DNA from: Mucilaginibacter saanensis
GTDB taxonomy: Bacteria; Bacteroidota; Bacteroidia; Sphingobacteriales; Sphingobacteriaceae
Length of the DNA: 64,000 nt
Reading direction: 5' to 3'
NCBI RefSeq assembly: GCF_014200575.1
Contig: NZ_JACHBZ010000021.1
Span: 15,412 to 79,411 of the forward strand
Each line of letters begins with the position of its first letter. The first letter of the stretch is position 1. The notes below the pieces were generated by a model. It did not search any database and had not been told where the DNA came from. It saw nothing but the letters and a program-made list of their open reading frames with translations. Position numbers and translations under genes: made by a program. Positions 8,492 to 18,842 of the stretch are shown piece by piece.

Positions 8492-9451
8492 ATGGCATTA
8501 TATAACACACTACTTTACTATTGTTATTCAACAATAGCCGATGCGGAGCAATTTGCTGCCGATCATTTAAAATTTTGTAAAAGCTTAGGATTAACCGGTC
8601 GCATCATTGTAGCAACCGAGGGACTTAACGGTACGGTTTCGGGTACTGTAGAGGCTTGTAAAACGTATATGGACACCATACATACCGACGAACGCTTTGC
8701 CGGTATCGATTTTAAAATTGACGAAGTTGACGCTCCCTCATTTGTAAAAATGCATGTGCGTTATAAATCTGAGATTGTACACTCGGGCCTGCGCGATCCA
8801 CATATCATCAATCCGCAGCAACAAACCGGCAAACACCTTGATCCCAAGGAGTTTTTAGCCATGAAAGACCGTGACGATGTGGTAGTTCTGGATGTACGTT
8901 CAAATTACGAACACTCCCTGGGCAAGTTCAAAAATGCGGTAACACTTGATATTGAAAACTTCAGGGATTTCCCCGATATGATCAACGAGCTGGCCAAATA
9001 CAAGGATAAAAAAATATTAACCTATTGCACCGGCGGTATCAAATGCGAAAAAGCATCGGCCCTGTTACTGCATGAGGGTTTTAAGGATGTATACCAGTTG
9101 CATGGCGGTATTATCAAATATGGTAAAGAAGCCGGTGGTGAAGACTTTGAAGGTAAATGTTATGTTTTTGACAATCGTCTTTCGGTTGATGTAAACAGCG
9201 TAAACCCTGTGGTGATATCTACCTGTCGCAATTGCGGTAAAACAACGCCCAAAATGATCAATTGTGCTAATCCGGAGTGTAATGAGCATTTTACCCAGTG
9301 TGATGAGTGCGGCACCAAAATGGAAGGCTGTTGTAGTGATGCCTGTCAAAGCCATCCCCGTAAACGGGTATATGACGGTACGGGCTATTATGTAAAAGTA
9401 CCGCAGCCGGTAAACACAATAAAAAAGAACAATCTGCAATTAGCCGATTAA
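8492..9451 (+). CDS. trhO: tRNA uridine(34) hydroxylase (rhodanese family)
   Basis: Member of the YceA/TrhO family, which performs oxygen-dependent hydroxylation of uridine 34 in some tRNAs. The 319 residues comprise an N-terminal acylphosphatase-like domain (GRIIVATEGLNGTVSG) and a central rhodanese domain with the family active-site loop TYCTGGIKCEK (Cys179). The C-terminal cysteine-rich segment (CRNCGKTTPKMINC onward, many CxxC pairs) is likely a zinc-binding region. The ATG at 8492 gives the family's usual start MALYNTLLYY; a TTG at 8471 is in frame but adds non-conserved residues. A strong terminator follows. Confidence 0.92.
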   Translation: MALYNTLLYYCYSTIADAEQFAADHLKFCKSLGLTGRIIVATEGLNGTVSGTVEACKTYMDTIHTDERFAGIDFKIDEVDAPSFVKMHVRYKSEIVHSGLRDPHIINPQQQTGKHLDPKEFLAMKDRDDVVVLDVRSNYEHSLGKFKNAVTLDIENFRDFPDMINELAKYKDKKILTYCTGGIKCEKASALLLHEGFKDVYQLHGGIIKYGKEAGGEDFEGKCYVFDNRLSVDVNSVNPVVISTCRNCGKTTPKMINCANPECNEHFTQCDECGTKMEGCCSDACQSHPRKRVYDGTGYYVKVPQPVNTIKKNNLQLAD

Positions 9452-9475
9452 TATTTTTCTTATACCATATTACAT

Positions 9476-9507
9476 AAAGCTTACCCTAATGGTAAGCTTT
9501 TATTTTT
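9476..9507 (+). terminator. Rho-independent terminator of trhO
   Basis: A perfect 10-bp stem (AAAGCTTACC / GGTAAGCTTT) with a 5-base loop is followed by a T-rich tract, 24 bases after the trhO stop. Confidence 0.88.
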
Positions 9508-9572
9508 TATCCAAAACAACCCGTACTTTTGTAAAATTGAGTTGTTTTTAGCTGACCTGTTTTTATTAACCT

Positions 9573-12461
9573 ATGCGTAAAGCTGTCCTGATTGTTCTGA
9601 GCATCTTTTATTTAACCACCTGGTATACAAAGGCGGCCGATATTAAAAGCATAGGTGTGCCTTATGTACAAAATTATACCAAGGCTGTTTATCAATCGGG
9701 CAATCAAAACTGGTCTGTCACCCGGGATGAGCATGGCATTATGTATTTCGGCAATGCAGAAGGCTTACTGGCTTTTGATGGCAAATACTGGCAACAATAC
9801 CACATGCCAAACGCGCTCATTGTTCGCTCTGTATCTGCCAATGGCAAGGGCAAAGTTTATGTAGGGGCCTTTGGCGAATTTGGTTACTGGGAAAATGATA
9901 GCAGGGGTTTTTTAAAATACAATTCGCTCATAAACCTGGTGCCCAAAAAACACCTCCCCATTACTGAGGAGATCTGGAAAATATATGTTGACGGCGAAAG
10001 GGTGATATTTCAGTCTTTCGGTGCGCTGTATATTTATTCCGGCAATCACATTGAAGTTGTAAAAAGCACCCAACCCTTCCTTTTTTTATTTAAGGCCAAT
10101 AAGCGCTTTTTTGTAGAAAAACTTACCATAGGTTTATTTGAATTAAAGGGTAATAAGTTAGCGTATGTGCAGGGTAGTAGCATTTTAGGCAATAGCGGAG
10201 TATTGTCAATACTTCCTTTTAAAGGTAACAGCTATATTATAGGTACAGCAAAAGACGGTCTGTTTATTTATGATGGCTCAAGCATAAAGCCCTGGGCCAA
10301 CCAGGCCAATGAATTTCTGAAAACCTATCAGCTTAATAACGGCGCCATTATTCCGGGCAAATATTTTGCCTACGGAACCATATTAAACGGTATTGTTATA
10401 GTTGATACCGCAGGGCATGTTATACAACACATTAACAAGGCAAATGGCTTGCAAAACAACACCGTTTTAAGCCTGTATACCGATAGTGAACAAAACCTGT
10501 GGGCGGGTTTGGATAACGGAATTGCCCGCATTGAAATGAATTCCCCGTTGTACTATTATTTTGATAAAACCGGGAAATTTGGTACTGTTTACGCCAGCAT
10601 TATTTTCAATAATAAAATATACCTGGGCACCAACCAGGGGCTTTTTTACAGTGATTGGATACCGGATAATAGTCTTTTCCAGTCGTTTGATTTTAAACTG
10701 ATACCGGGTTCACAGGGCCAGGTATGGGATTTATCATTACAGGACGGGCGCTTACTTTGCGGGCATAATGACGGCACTTATCAGGTAAACGGCAACGCCA
10801 TCACCAAAATATCAACCGTAACCGGCGGATGGACCATCAAAAAGCTAAACCAGGATATGCTTATCCAAGGCAGCTATACAGGCTTAGTAGTTTATAAAAA
10901 GGACGCCTCCGGAAACTGGGTTTTCAGCCATAAAATAAGTGGTTTTGATGAGCCATCGCGCTATGTAGAGCAGGATAATAAGGGCCGGATATGGGTAAGC
11001 CACGCCTATAAGGGTATTTATAGACTAACCCTAAGCAGCGACCTGAAAAAGGTAACCTCCAAAATATATTATGATAAACAGTACGGCTTGCCAGGCAGTT
11101 ACAACGTTAACGTGTTTGATCTGGATAACCATGTAGTTTTTTCCTCAGATTCCGGCTTTTACGTTTATGACGATATTACCGACCGCTTTTTCAAATACAC
11201 ACAGCTCAACAAAAAACTGGGCACCTTTGCCTCATCAAGTAAAATAATAAAGGCAATTGGTAAAAAGTACTGGTTTATTAACCAGGGGCGTGTAGCCCTT
11301 GCCGATCTTTCTGTACCCGGCAAACTGAGTATTGATACCAACCGGTTCACCATACTTAACGGTCAAATGGTGCAGCATTATGAAACCATAAACCGCATTA
11401 ATAACTCAACCTACCTCATTAGTATTGATGATGGATTTGTGATATTGAATGATAGCGATGCTCTTTTAGCCAACCCAATAAAAATACCGGAAGTGCTGAT
11501 ACGCCGGGTGGAAAACATAACCGATAAAATTGCGGAACTAAGCGAAACCGACAGCCGTATCAACAACATCGAGATACCCTATACGCAAAACAACCTCCGC
11601 ATCACTTATTCTTTACCTTATTATAAACAGGCTCAAATCAAATTCCAATATTTCCTGGAAGGATATTCCAGGCAATGGTCTGATTGGTCGCAGCAAAGTC
11701 AGAAAGAGTTTACCAACCTTAACCAGGGTACTTACCATTTTAAAGTGCGCGCCAAAATAAACGATCAAAATGTATCGGCCATTACTACTTTAACCTTTAC
11801 GGTGTTACCGCCATGGTATGCCAGTAATGTGGCTTTAGTTTTTTATGTGTTGTTACTCATTTTGGCTTACTACCTCATGAGGTATTATTACCGCTTTAAA
11901 TTAAGGCGTCACCAATATTTTATACATCAAAAGCTACAGACAGAAAAGGAGGAATTTTTAAAGCAGGAGGCGATAGCCAATGAACAGCACATCATCAGTA
12001 TTAAAAACGAAAAACTGCAGGCAGATCTGGCCAGCAAAAGCCGTGAGCTGGCCAACTCGGCCATGAACCTGGTATACAAAAATGAATTACTGCAAAAGAT
12101 TAGCGAGGAAATAACACACCTTAAAGATAGCTCAGGTAAAAAACTGGCCGATGATCAGTTACGCCGCATACAAAAGGTAATTAACGAAGGCATGAATGAT
12201 GACCGGGATTGGAACGTTTTTGAAAAAAGTTTTAACGAAGCTCATGAAAACTTCTTTAAAAAACTAAAGTCAGACCACCCGGATCTGGTTCCGAATGACC
12301 TTAAACTATGTGCTTATTTGCGCATGAACATGAGCAGTAAAGAAATGGCTTCACTTTTAAATATATCTCTTCGCGGGGTAGAAATCCGTCGCTACCGCCT
12401 GCGTAAAAAGCTCAATCTGGAGCATGATAAAAACCTGGTAGAGTTTCTCATTGAGCTTTAA
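9573..12461 (+). CDS. SusR-like membrane-spanning sensor/transcription regulator
   Basis: A 962-residue regulator: a signal peptide/anchor (1-21), a periplasmic two-component-regulator-type beta-propeller (repeats such as RDEHGIMYFGNAEGLLAFDG and YTDSEQNLWAGLDNGIARIE), a Y_Y_Y domain (about 673-735, containing FQYFLEGYSRQWSDW), one membrane helix (about 748-772), a coiled coil (about 780-850) and a C-terminal LuxR-type helix-turn-helix (about 909-962, MSSKEMASLLNISLRGVEIR). It has no histidine kinase or receiver domain, so it is not a full hybrid two-component system but resembles SusR. Its position just upstream of the SusC/SusD genes suggests it senses the glycan fragment and activates them. 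Confidence 0.9.
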   Translation: MRKAVLIVLSIFYLTTWYTKAADIKSIGVPYVQNYTKAVYQSGNQNWSVTRDEHGIMYFGNAEGLLAFDGKYWQQYHMPNALIVRSVSANGKGKVYVGAFGEFGYWENDSRGFLKYNSLINLVPKKHLPITEEIWKIYVDGERVIFQSFGALYIYSGNHIEVVKSTQPFLFLFKANKRFFVEKLTIGLFELKGNKLAYVQGSSILGNSGVLSILPFKGNSYIIGTAKDGLFIYDGSSIKPWANQANEFLKTYQLNNGAIIPGKYFAYGTILNGIVIVDTAGHVIQHINKANGLQNNTVLSLYTDSEQNLWAGLDNGIARIEMNSPLYYYFDKTGKFGTVYASIIFNNKIYLGTNQGLFYSDWIPDNSLFQSFDFKLIPGSQGQVWDLSLQDGRLLCGHNDGTYQVNGNAITKISTVTGGWTIKKLNQDMLIQGSYTGLVVYKKDASGNWVFSHKISGFDEPSRYVEQDNKGRIWVSHAYKGIYRLTLSSDLKKVTSKIYYDKQYGLPGSYNVNVFDLDNHVVFSSDSGFYVYDDITDRFFKYTQLNKKLGTFASSSKIIKAIGKKYWFINQGRVALADLSVPGKLSIDTNRFTILNGQMVQHYETINRINNSTYLISIDDGFVILNDSDALLANPIKIPEVLIRRVENITDKIAELSETDSRINNIEIPYTQNNLRITYSLPYYKQAQIKFQYFLEGYSRQWSDWSQQSQKEFTNLNQGTYHFKVRAKINDQNVSAITTLTFTVLPPWYASNVALVFYVLLLILAYYLMRYYYRFKLRRHQYFIHQKLQTEKEEFLKQEAIANEQHIISIKNEKLQADLASKSRELANSAMNLVYKNELLQKISEEITHLKDSSGKKLADDQLRRIQKVINEGMNDDRDWNVFEKSFNEAHENFFKKLKSDHPDLVPNDLKLCAYLRMNMSSKEMASLLNISLRGVEIRRYRLRKKLNLEHDKNLVEFLIEL

Positions 12462-12723
12462 TACTACATCATTACCTCTCATAAGCATCCTATACACGGT
12501 ATGCGTATGCCATGGCAATGTAGTATACACCCCGCCAATGTAAACTAATCAATAATCTGTAATTCAATTAATTACAAACCCCAAAAAACAACTTTGAGAA
12601 AGTGTTTTTTTGTTGATGTATTAATGTTGAGTTAATTTTTTTGATAAACAGTTATTATCTATTCAGTTTTGCAATCAAATAAACCAATTATTTATTCACC
12701 CCCATTTTTATTAATTAACCACG

Positions 12724-15700
12724 ATGAAGAAATTTTTTACTATTTCAGGGTTAATGTTGTTGTTCTTATTTTGTTATGACGCTTCGTTTGCACAAAGCGT
12801 TACAGTAAAAGGCAAAATAATTGATAACACCGGACAAGCCCTTATAGGCGTAACCGTTTCGGTAAAAGGAACAGCAACAGGAACTCAAACAGATGTTAAC
12901 GGAGCATTCTCTATTAATGCCCCCAGCAATTCAACTTTAAAATTTGCGTATATAGGATACGCCAGCAAAGAAGTCCTGGTTAACGGACAAACCAATATTG
13001 ATGTTATGCTACAACAACAAACCAACGAACTGCAACAGATTGTGGTAATTGGTTACGGTACGCAGCGCAAGCTTGATGTAACCGGCTCAATAGCTACTGT
13101 AAAAGGTGCAGATGTTGCCAAACAAGCCTCTACAAATGCCATTAGCGGCCTTCAGGGTAAGGTGGCCGGTGTTCAGATCACTAATAACGGTACACCGGGC
13201 AAAGCACCGGATATTACCATTCGTGGTTTAGGCACCATTTATGGTAACACCAAGCCGCTTTTCGTGGTTGACGGGGTATGGTATGATGATATCAGCTTCC
13301 TTAACCCACAGGATATTGAAAGCTTCAGCATTCTTAAAGACGCTTCGAGCACCGCAATTTACGGTATCAGGGCAGCCAACGGCGTTATTTTAATCAGCAC
13401 TAAACGCGGCGTAAAAGGCGCACCTGTTATTAACTATAACGGCTACGCAGGCTGGCAATCAGTCACCAACCAGGTAAAAATGGCCAATGGCACACAATAT
13501 GCTACCGCTGTAAATGAGCTTGCTACACTTAATAACGGCAAACCTGTTTTCAGTAATCCATCAAGCTATGGTGCTGGTACTGATTGGTACAAGCAGATCC
13601 TGCGCGATGCCCTGGTAACCAATCATGAGCTATCTGTAAGCGGTGGTACTGATAAATATACCTACAACTACTCCTTTGGCTACCTTGATCAGGATGGTTT
13701 GGTAAAAACCAATAATTATCAGCGCTATACCTTACACCTGTCAAATGATTTCAAATTGGGTAAAGCAGTTAAACTGGGTTACACAGCCAGCGGGTTATCC
13801 AGCACATCAAGAGATGTTCCTACCACAATTTTCGGTCAGTTGTATGGCGCGGCACCTACCTTACCTGTACGCAAAGCCGATGGTGGCTATGGCGACCCTA
13901 ACGATTATGGTACAGGTGACGGAAATAACTACAACCCACAGGCTACGCTTGATTTTTACAACCAGCGTACCAAAAACAAACGCGTAACCTATAACGTGTA
14001 TGGCGAAGTTTCGTTACTGAAACACTTGAAATTCAGATCGAGCTTTGGCGGCGATGTAAGTCAGGCTGAGGTACGATCATTCGTGCCCTTATACCAGGCT
14101 ACTGTTAAACAATTCAGCAACAAAACCAATTTAAATGTTGACCATACAGATGTACGCAACTGGATATGGGAAAACACCTTAACTTATGACGTTAAAATAA
14201 ACGACCACAAATTCACTGCATTATTAGGTTATAGCGCTATTGATAACGTAACCCGCCAAATGAATGCACAATCAGATAATGTGCCTTACAAAAGCAGCGG
14301 TAACCTGCAAACTTCTTTCCCTGATACAGCAAAGGTAACTTACTTTGCTACTCCGGCAAACCAGGTGCATAACCGCGCATTATCACAATTTGCACGTATT
14401 AATTACTCTTACAAAGACAAATACTTATTAAATGCCTCTATCCGCCGCGATGGTGCTTCACAATTCTATGGTGCGCATACTTACGGTTACTTCCCTTCTG
14501 TAGGTGGTGGCTGGGTTGTTACCAATGAGGATTTTATGAAAGACCAAAAAGTATTCAGCAACCTGAAACTTCGCGGCAGTTTTGGTGCGGTAGGTAACTC
14601 TGTAGTACCTATTAACCCATCAGTACAAACCATAGCAACAGATCCATATCTTACTGCCATATTTGGTAACCCGCAGGTAGCTTATCAGGGAGCAAGTATC
14701 AACTCCGTAGTACCTCCATCTATATTGTGGGAAAGAACGGTATCAACCGACTTTGGTTTAGAAGGTGGTTTGCTTGACAACAAATTAACTTTTGAGGCCG
14801 ACTATTATAACCGCGAAACGAAGGATGCCATTTTTGCCATCCCGGTTGCGGGTTCACTGGGAACCAGTAACAGCTCAATTATTGGCAACCAGGCAAGTAT
14901 CCAAAACCGTGGTTTTGAATTCTTAGTAAGCTGGAAAGACCAGGCATCTAAAGATTTCAGCTACAGCATCAGCGCCAACCTTGGTATCAACACCAATAAA
15001 GTATTGGATGTAATTACAGGTAAAAACCCTATTTATGATGGCGGTACAGGTCTTACCAACGGTGCACTTGCAACACGTACTGTTGTTGGCGAGCCTATTG
15101 GCGAGTTTTACGGCTATAAAGTAACTGGTATTTTCCAAACTAAAGAACAAGTAGTAGCGTCAAAACAACCTGGTGCAAGCCCCGGCGATTTTATTTATCA
15201 GGATACCAATCATGATGGTATCGTTGATAGCCGCGACCGTGTAGTATTAGGCAGTCCGCTTCCAAAATACAGCTACGGTGTTAATACCTCTTTTACCTAC
15301 AAAAACTTTGATCTTGCACTTGATTTTCAAGGAGTGGCAGATGTTAGCGTTTATAATGCCAATATTGCTTACCGCTTTGGTAACGAGAACTTCACACAGG
15401 ATTTCTATAATAATCGCTGGCATGGTGCCGGAACCTCAAATACTTACCCTTCAGTAAACGTAGGTAAAACGGCCAACTCTGCACCAAACTCATTTTATGT
15501 TGAAAGCGGCTCTTATTTCAGGATGAGAAATGCCCAATTGGGTTATACATTGCCGGGCAGCCTGCTCAGCAAATGGAAAATAGCCAAAGTGAGATTATTT
15601 GCCAATGCTCAAAATGCTATTAACCTGTTTGGCTATAAAGGCTTCTCGCCAGAAATCGGCGGCACAACAACAAACGGCGCTGTTAGCGGCCGTGGTATTG

Positions 15701-15759
15701 ATGCCAATGTTTATCCGCTATATGCAACCTATAATTTTGGCGTTAACGTTACTTTTTAA
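12724..15759 (+). CDS. SusC/RagA family TonB-linked outer-membrane transporter
   Basis: A 1011-residue TonB-dependent receptor. The signal peptide (1-23, ..DASFA-Q) is followed by a CarboxypepD_reg-like domain (about 26-105), a plug domain with the SusC signature VVIGYGTQRKLDVTGS and LFVVDGVWYDD, then DPQDIESFSILKDASS-type plug end (NPQDIESFSILKDASSTAIYG), and a long barrel ending NFGVNVTF with a terminal aromatic residue. It imports glycan oligosaccharides together with the SusD lipoprotein encoded 11 bases downstream. The upstream 262 bp holds its promoter; no clear TTTG/TAnnTTTG pair could be fixed. Confidence 0.97.
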   Translation: MKKFFTISGLMLLFLFCYDASFAQSVTVKGKIIDNTGQALIGVTVSVKGTATGTQTDVNGAFSINAPSNSTLKFAYIGYASKEVLVNGQTNIDVMLQQQTNELQQIVVIGYGTQRKLDVTGSIATVKGADVAKQASTNAISGLQGKVAGVQITNNGTPGKAPDITIRGLGTIYGNTKPLFVVDGVWYDDISFLNPQDIESFSILKDASSTAIYGIRAANGVILISTKRGVKGAPVINYNGYAGWQSVTNQVKMANGTQYATAVNELATLNNGKPVFSNPSSYGAGTDWYKQILRDALVTNHELSVSGGTDKYTYNYSFGYLDQDGLVKTNNYQRYTLHLSNDFKLGKAVKLGYTASGLSSTSRDVPTTIFGQLYGAAPTLPVRKADGGYGDPNDYGTGDGNNYNPQATLDFYNQRTKNKRVTYNVYGEVSLLKHLKFRSSFGGDVSQAEVRSFVPLYQATVKQFSNKTNLNVDHTDVRNWIWENTLTYDVKINDHKFTALLGYSAIDNVTRQMNAQSDNVPYKSSGNLQTSFPDTAKVTYFATPANQVHNRALSQFARINYSYKDKYLLNASIRRDGASQFYGAHTYGYFPSVGGGWVVTNEDFMKDQKVFSNLKLRGSFGAVGNSVVPINPSVQTIATDPYLTAIFGNPQVAYQGASINSVVPPSILWERTVSTDFGLEGGLLDNKLTFEADYYNRETKDAIFAIPVAGSLGTSNSSIIGNQASIQNRGFEFLVSWKDQASKDFSYSISANLGINTNKVLDVITGKNPIYDGGTGLTNGALATRTVVGEPIGEFYGYKVTGIFQTKEQVVASKQPGASPGDFIYQDTNHDGIVDSRDRVVLGSPLPKYSYGVNTSFTYKNFDLALDFQGVADVSVYNANIAYRFGNENFTQDFYNNRWHGAGTSNTYPSVNVGKTANSAPNSFYVESGSYFRMRNAQLGYTLPGSLLSKWKIAKVRLFANAQNAINLFGYKGFSPEIGGTTTNGAVSGRGIDANVYPLYATYNFGVNVTF

Positions 15760-15770
15760 TCAATATAAAG

Positions 15771-17255
15771 ATGAAGAACAGTAAAAACTTATTCGTGCGT
15801 AAAGCCATTATTTTAGGCCTTATCGCATCAACCATATCCATTCAAAGCTGTAAAAAAAGCTTTCTTGATGTAAACCCTGCTCAAAACACGGCAGCAACCT
15901 TATTCTTTAAAACACAGGACGATGCTACAAAGGCTGTAAATGCCATGTACGCCAACCTTCACGAGTGGAACAATATTGCGTTTACCCCCATCGCTGTTGA
16001 AAGCATGGGTGCTGATGATGTAGAAAAAGGCAGCAGCGCCAGCGATGCAACCTTTTTTAATGATTACCATAATTTCACCATCACATCTGGCGATGCCCAG
16101 TTAGGTGGTTTTTGGAAAGGCCAGTATCAAACCATCAACTTTGCTAATCAGATATTGACCAACGTTCCCGGCATTAGCATGGATGACGCTCTAAAAACCC
16201 GCTACCTGGCCGAAGCTAAATTTATCAGGGCTTATGCCTATTTTAGGCTGGTTAGGGCTTTTGGTGATGTGCCTTTGCGCATAACCCTGCCTAAGGATGC
16301 ATCTGAATATAACCTGCCACGTACCCCTAAAGATCAGGTATGGGCACAAATTGAAAAAGATTTAACTGATGCAGCCTCTGTATTACCACAAAGCTATAGC
16401 GCCGTTGAAATTGGCCATGTAACCAAAGGTGCTGCCTTAACCCTGCACGCCAAGGCAGCCCTGTATCTTAAAAAATGGGCTGATGTAGTAACCTATACAA
16501 CCGCTGTTATGGGCATGGGCTACTCGCTATATCCTGATTATGAGCAAATGTTCAGAACAACGCATAAAAACAACCAGGAATCTGTTTTTGAGATCCAATG
16601 TAACCTGATACCTAATAATCCGGCTGCTTCAAACTCTCAATATTCACAAGTACAGGGCGTTCGTGGTGTAACCGGTGGCGGATGGGGCTTTAATGTTCCC
16701 AGTGCTGATCTGGCAGCCGCTTATGAAACTGGTGACCCGCGTCGTGATGCAACCATCATATTCAGAGGCGAAACCACGCCTGAGGGCGATAAAATTCCAG
16801 CAACTGGTGATAACCCTATGTATAACCAAAAATCATACGTTCCATTTGCCTTATTTGTATCTGGCTTTAATGAAGGCTGTCAGCAAAATAAAATTGTGCT
16901 GCGTTACGCTGATGTATTGCTGATGAATGCCGAAGCCAATAATGAACTTGGAAATTCAGGTGCGGCAATAGGTCCGTTAGAGCTGGTACGTGCAAGGGCA
17001 CGTGGAGCAAACGCGGCTATATTACCTAAAGTAACCTCAACAGATCAGGCTACGCTGCGTGCTGCCATCTACAAAGAAAGAAGAGTTGAATTTGCCATGG
17101 AGTTTGAGCGTTATTTTGACGTAATACGCCAGGGCAGAGGAACCGAGGTTTTTGGCATACGCGGATGGAAAGCTGGCAAAAACGAAGTTTGGCCTATACC
17201 ACAAACAGAGATTGATCTTAGCGGTGGTGCTTTAACACAAAACACTGGATACTAA
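15771..17255 (+). CDS. RagB/SusD family glycan-binding outer-membrane lipoprotein
   Basis: A 494-residue partner of the SusC transporter. The lipobox is at SIQSC (Cys27), followed by KKSFLDVNP, the typical start of mature SusD proteins. The N-terminal TPR-like region (FFKTQDDATKAVNAMYANLHEW, then YLAEAKFIRAYAYFRLVRAFGDVPL) and C-terminal SusD domain (VLRYADVLLMNAEANNELG, IYKERRVEFAMEFERYFDVIRQG) are intact. It probably binds oligosaccharide at the cell surface and closes over the SusC barrel. Co-transcribed with susC. Confidence 0.96.
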   Translation: MKNSKNLFVRKAIILGLIASTISIQSCKKSFLDVNPAQNTAATLFFKTQDDATKAVNAMYANLHEWNNIAFTPIAVESMGADDVEKGSSASDATFFNDYHNFTITSGDAQLGGFWKGQYQTINFANQILTNVPGISMDDALKTRYLAEAKFIRAYAYFRLVRAFGDVPLRITLPKDASEYNLPRTPKDQVWAQIEKDLTDAASVLPQSYSAVEIGHVTKGAALTLHAKAALYLKKWADVVTYTTAVMGMGYSLYPDYEQMFRTTHKNNQESVFEIQCNLIPNNPAASNSQYSQVQGVRGVTGGGWGFNVPSADLAAAYETGDPRRDATIIFRGETTPEGDKIPATGDNPMYNQKSYVPFALFVSGFNEGCQQNKIVLRYADVLLMNAEANNELGNSGAAIGPLELVRARARGANAAILPKVTSTDQATLRAAIYKERRVEFAMEFERYFDVIRQGRGTEVFGIRGWKAGKNEVWPIPQTEIDLSGGALTQNTGY

Positions 17256-17286
17256 AAAACATGATGCCGGTTAATTGATATACATT

Positions 17287-17320
17287 GGGGCAGACCTTCC
17301 TTTGAAAGGGAGACTGCCCC
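17287..17320 (+). promoter_or_regulatory. Hairpin between susD and the glucanase gene
   Basis: GGGGCAG (17287-17293) pairs with CTGCCCC (17314-17320), and an inner CTTCC/GGGAG stem extends it after a small internal loop. No T-run follows, so it is more likely an mRNA stability or partial-termination element that lets susC/susD outpace the downstream enzyme genes. Confidence 0.55.
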
Positions 17321-17367
17321 ATTTATTATCAACACCATCTTATAACCCGGCATTACCCCCAATAACC

Positions 17368-18720
17368 ATGAAAAAACTATTCTTAACTCCATTGATAATA
17401 TTTTGGGCAATAGGTTGCTTTGCACAAAAAGTTACTAAAACGGCGTCTACAGGTATTAAGCCGGTCGGCATTATCAAGAACCTTACCGATAGTGCCCTAC
17501 TTGACGTAGTACAGCGACAAACGTTTCGTTATTTCTGGGATTTTGCACACCCGGTAAGCGGCTTGGCCCGCGAACGCAGCAACGAATCATTTGACTACGG
17601 CAACGAGGTAGTAACTACCGGCGGCTCTGGCTTTGGCGTTATGGCGCTTATAGTTGCCGATAGTCGCAAATGGATACCACATGACCAGGCGGTTGACCGC
17701 ATGGTTAAAATTGTTAACTTTTTATTTAAAGCAAACTCCTTTCATGGTGCTTTTTCGCATTGGATGAATGGCGAAACCGGCAAAGTGATACCTTTTGGCC
17801 GTAAAGATGATGGTGGTGATATTGTTGAATCGGCCTATTTGTTTCAGGGATTATTATGTGCCCGCCAGTACTTTACCGCCAATGATCCTAAAGAGCAACG
17901 CATACGCGATGTAATTAACTGGATGTGGGGCGAAATGGAGTGGGATTGGTATACCCGCGATGGCCGCGATGCATTATACTGGCACTGGTCGCCAAATAAT
18001 GACTGGGCCATGAACTTCCCTATACATGGTTTTAATGAATGCCTGATTACGTATGTACTGGCAGCTTCCGCTGATAGGTATCCGGTTAGCGCCGACGTTT
18101 ACCACCGGGGTTGGGCACAAAGCGACTTCTTTAAAAATGGTAAAACTTTTTATGGCTTTAAACTCCCCCTTGGCTTTGATTATGGCGGTCCGCTCTTCTT
18201 TTCGCAATACTCGTTCCTGGGATTAAACCCCACAGGTTTAAAGGACCAATACGCCGATTACTGGGAACAGAACAAAAACCACACCCTCATTAATCATGCA
18301 TACTGTGTTGATAACCCTAAAAAATTTAAGGGATATGGCGAAAGCAGCTGGGGACTTACCGCAAGCGATAATTATGAAGGTTATAATGCCCACTCACCTA
18401 CCAATGATCTGGGGGTCATAACACCAACAGCAGCCTTATCTGCCTTTCCGTATACTCCGGAATACTCTATGAAAGCATTACGCCATTTTTATTATGACCT
18501 TGGCGATAAGATATGGGGCGAATACGGTTTTACCGATGCCTTTAGCGAATCGCATAACTGGTACGCAAAATCATACCTGGCTATTGATCAGGGCCCAATT
18601 GTGGTAATGATTGAGAACTATCGTACCGGATTATTATGGAAACTGTTTATGAGTTGCCCTGAAGTAGAAAACGGCCTTAAAAAGCTAAATTTTACCAGTC
18701 CGGCACTTACAAAAAACTAA
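17368..18720 (+). CDS. Glucoamylase-like glycoside hydrolase (GH144-type), secreted
   Basis: A 450-residue protein with signal peptide MKKLFLTPLIIFWAIGCFA-Q. The mature part is an (alpha/alpha)6-barrel-type 'glycoamylase' domain: DVVQRQTFRYFWDFAHPVSGLARERSN, HGAFSHWMNGETGKVIPFGRKDDGGDIVESAYLFQGLL, and SYLAIDQGPIVVMIENYRTGLLWKLFM, all typical of the family. Characterised GH144 members act on beta-1,2-glucans, so that is the first substrate to consider; the family name 'glucoamylase' is misleading. The ATG at 17368 begins the signal peptide; an upstream in-frame extension overlaps the hairpin. Its place behind SusC/SusD marks it as the degradative enzyme of the locus. Confidence 0.85.
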   Translation: MKKLFLTPLIIFWAIGCFAQKVTKTASTGIKPVGIIKNLTDSALLDVVQRQTFRYFWDFAHPVSGLARERSNESFDYGNEVVTTGGSGFGVMALIVADSRKWIPHDQAVDRMVKIVNFLFKANSFHGAFSHWMNGETGKVIPFGRKDDGGDIVESAYLFQGLLCARQYFTANDPKEQRIRDVINWMWGEMEWDWYTRDGRDALYWHWSPNNDWAMNFPIHGFNECLITYVLAASADRYPVSADVYHRGWAQSDFFKNGKTFYGFKLPLGFDYGGPLFFSQYSFLGLNPTGLKDQYADYWEQNKNHTLINHAYCVDNPKKFKGYGESSWGLTASDNYEGYNAHSPTNDLGVITPTAALSAFPYTPEYSMKALRHFYYDLGDKIWGEYGFTDAFSESHNWYAKSYLAIDQGPIVVMIENYRTGLLWKLFMSCPEVENGLKKLNFTSPALTKN

Positions 18721-18842
18721 CCCGTGCAGTACCCGGCAAAAAATATTAAAAAATGTAAATCAAAAGGCGTTAAATTTGTTTAAGTAACATCTGCTTTAAT
18801 AAAACACATTAAGCGGGCACAAACAAATTTTAAACGCATCAA

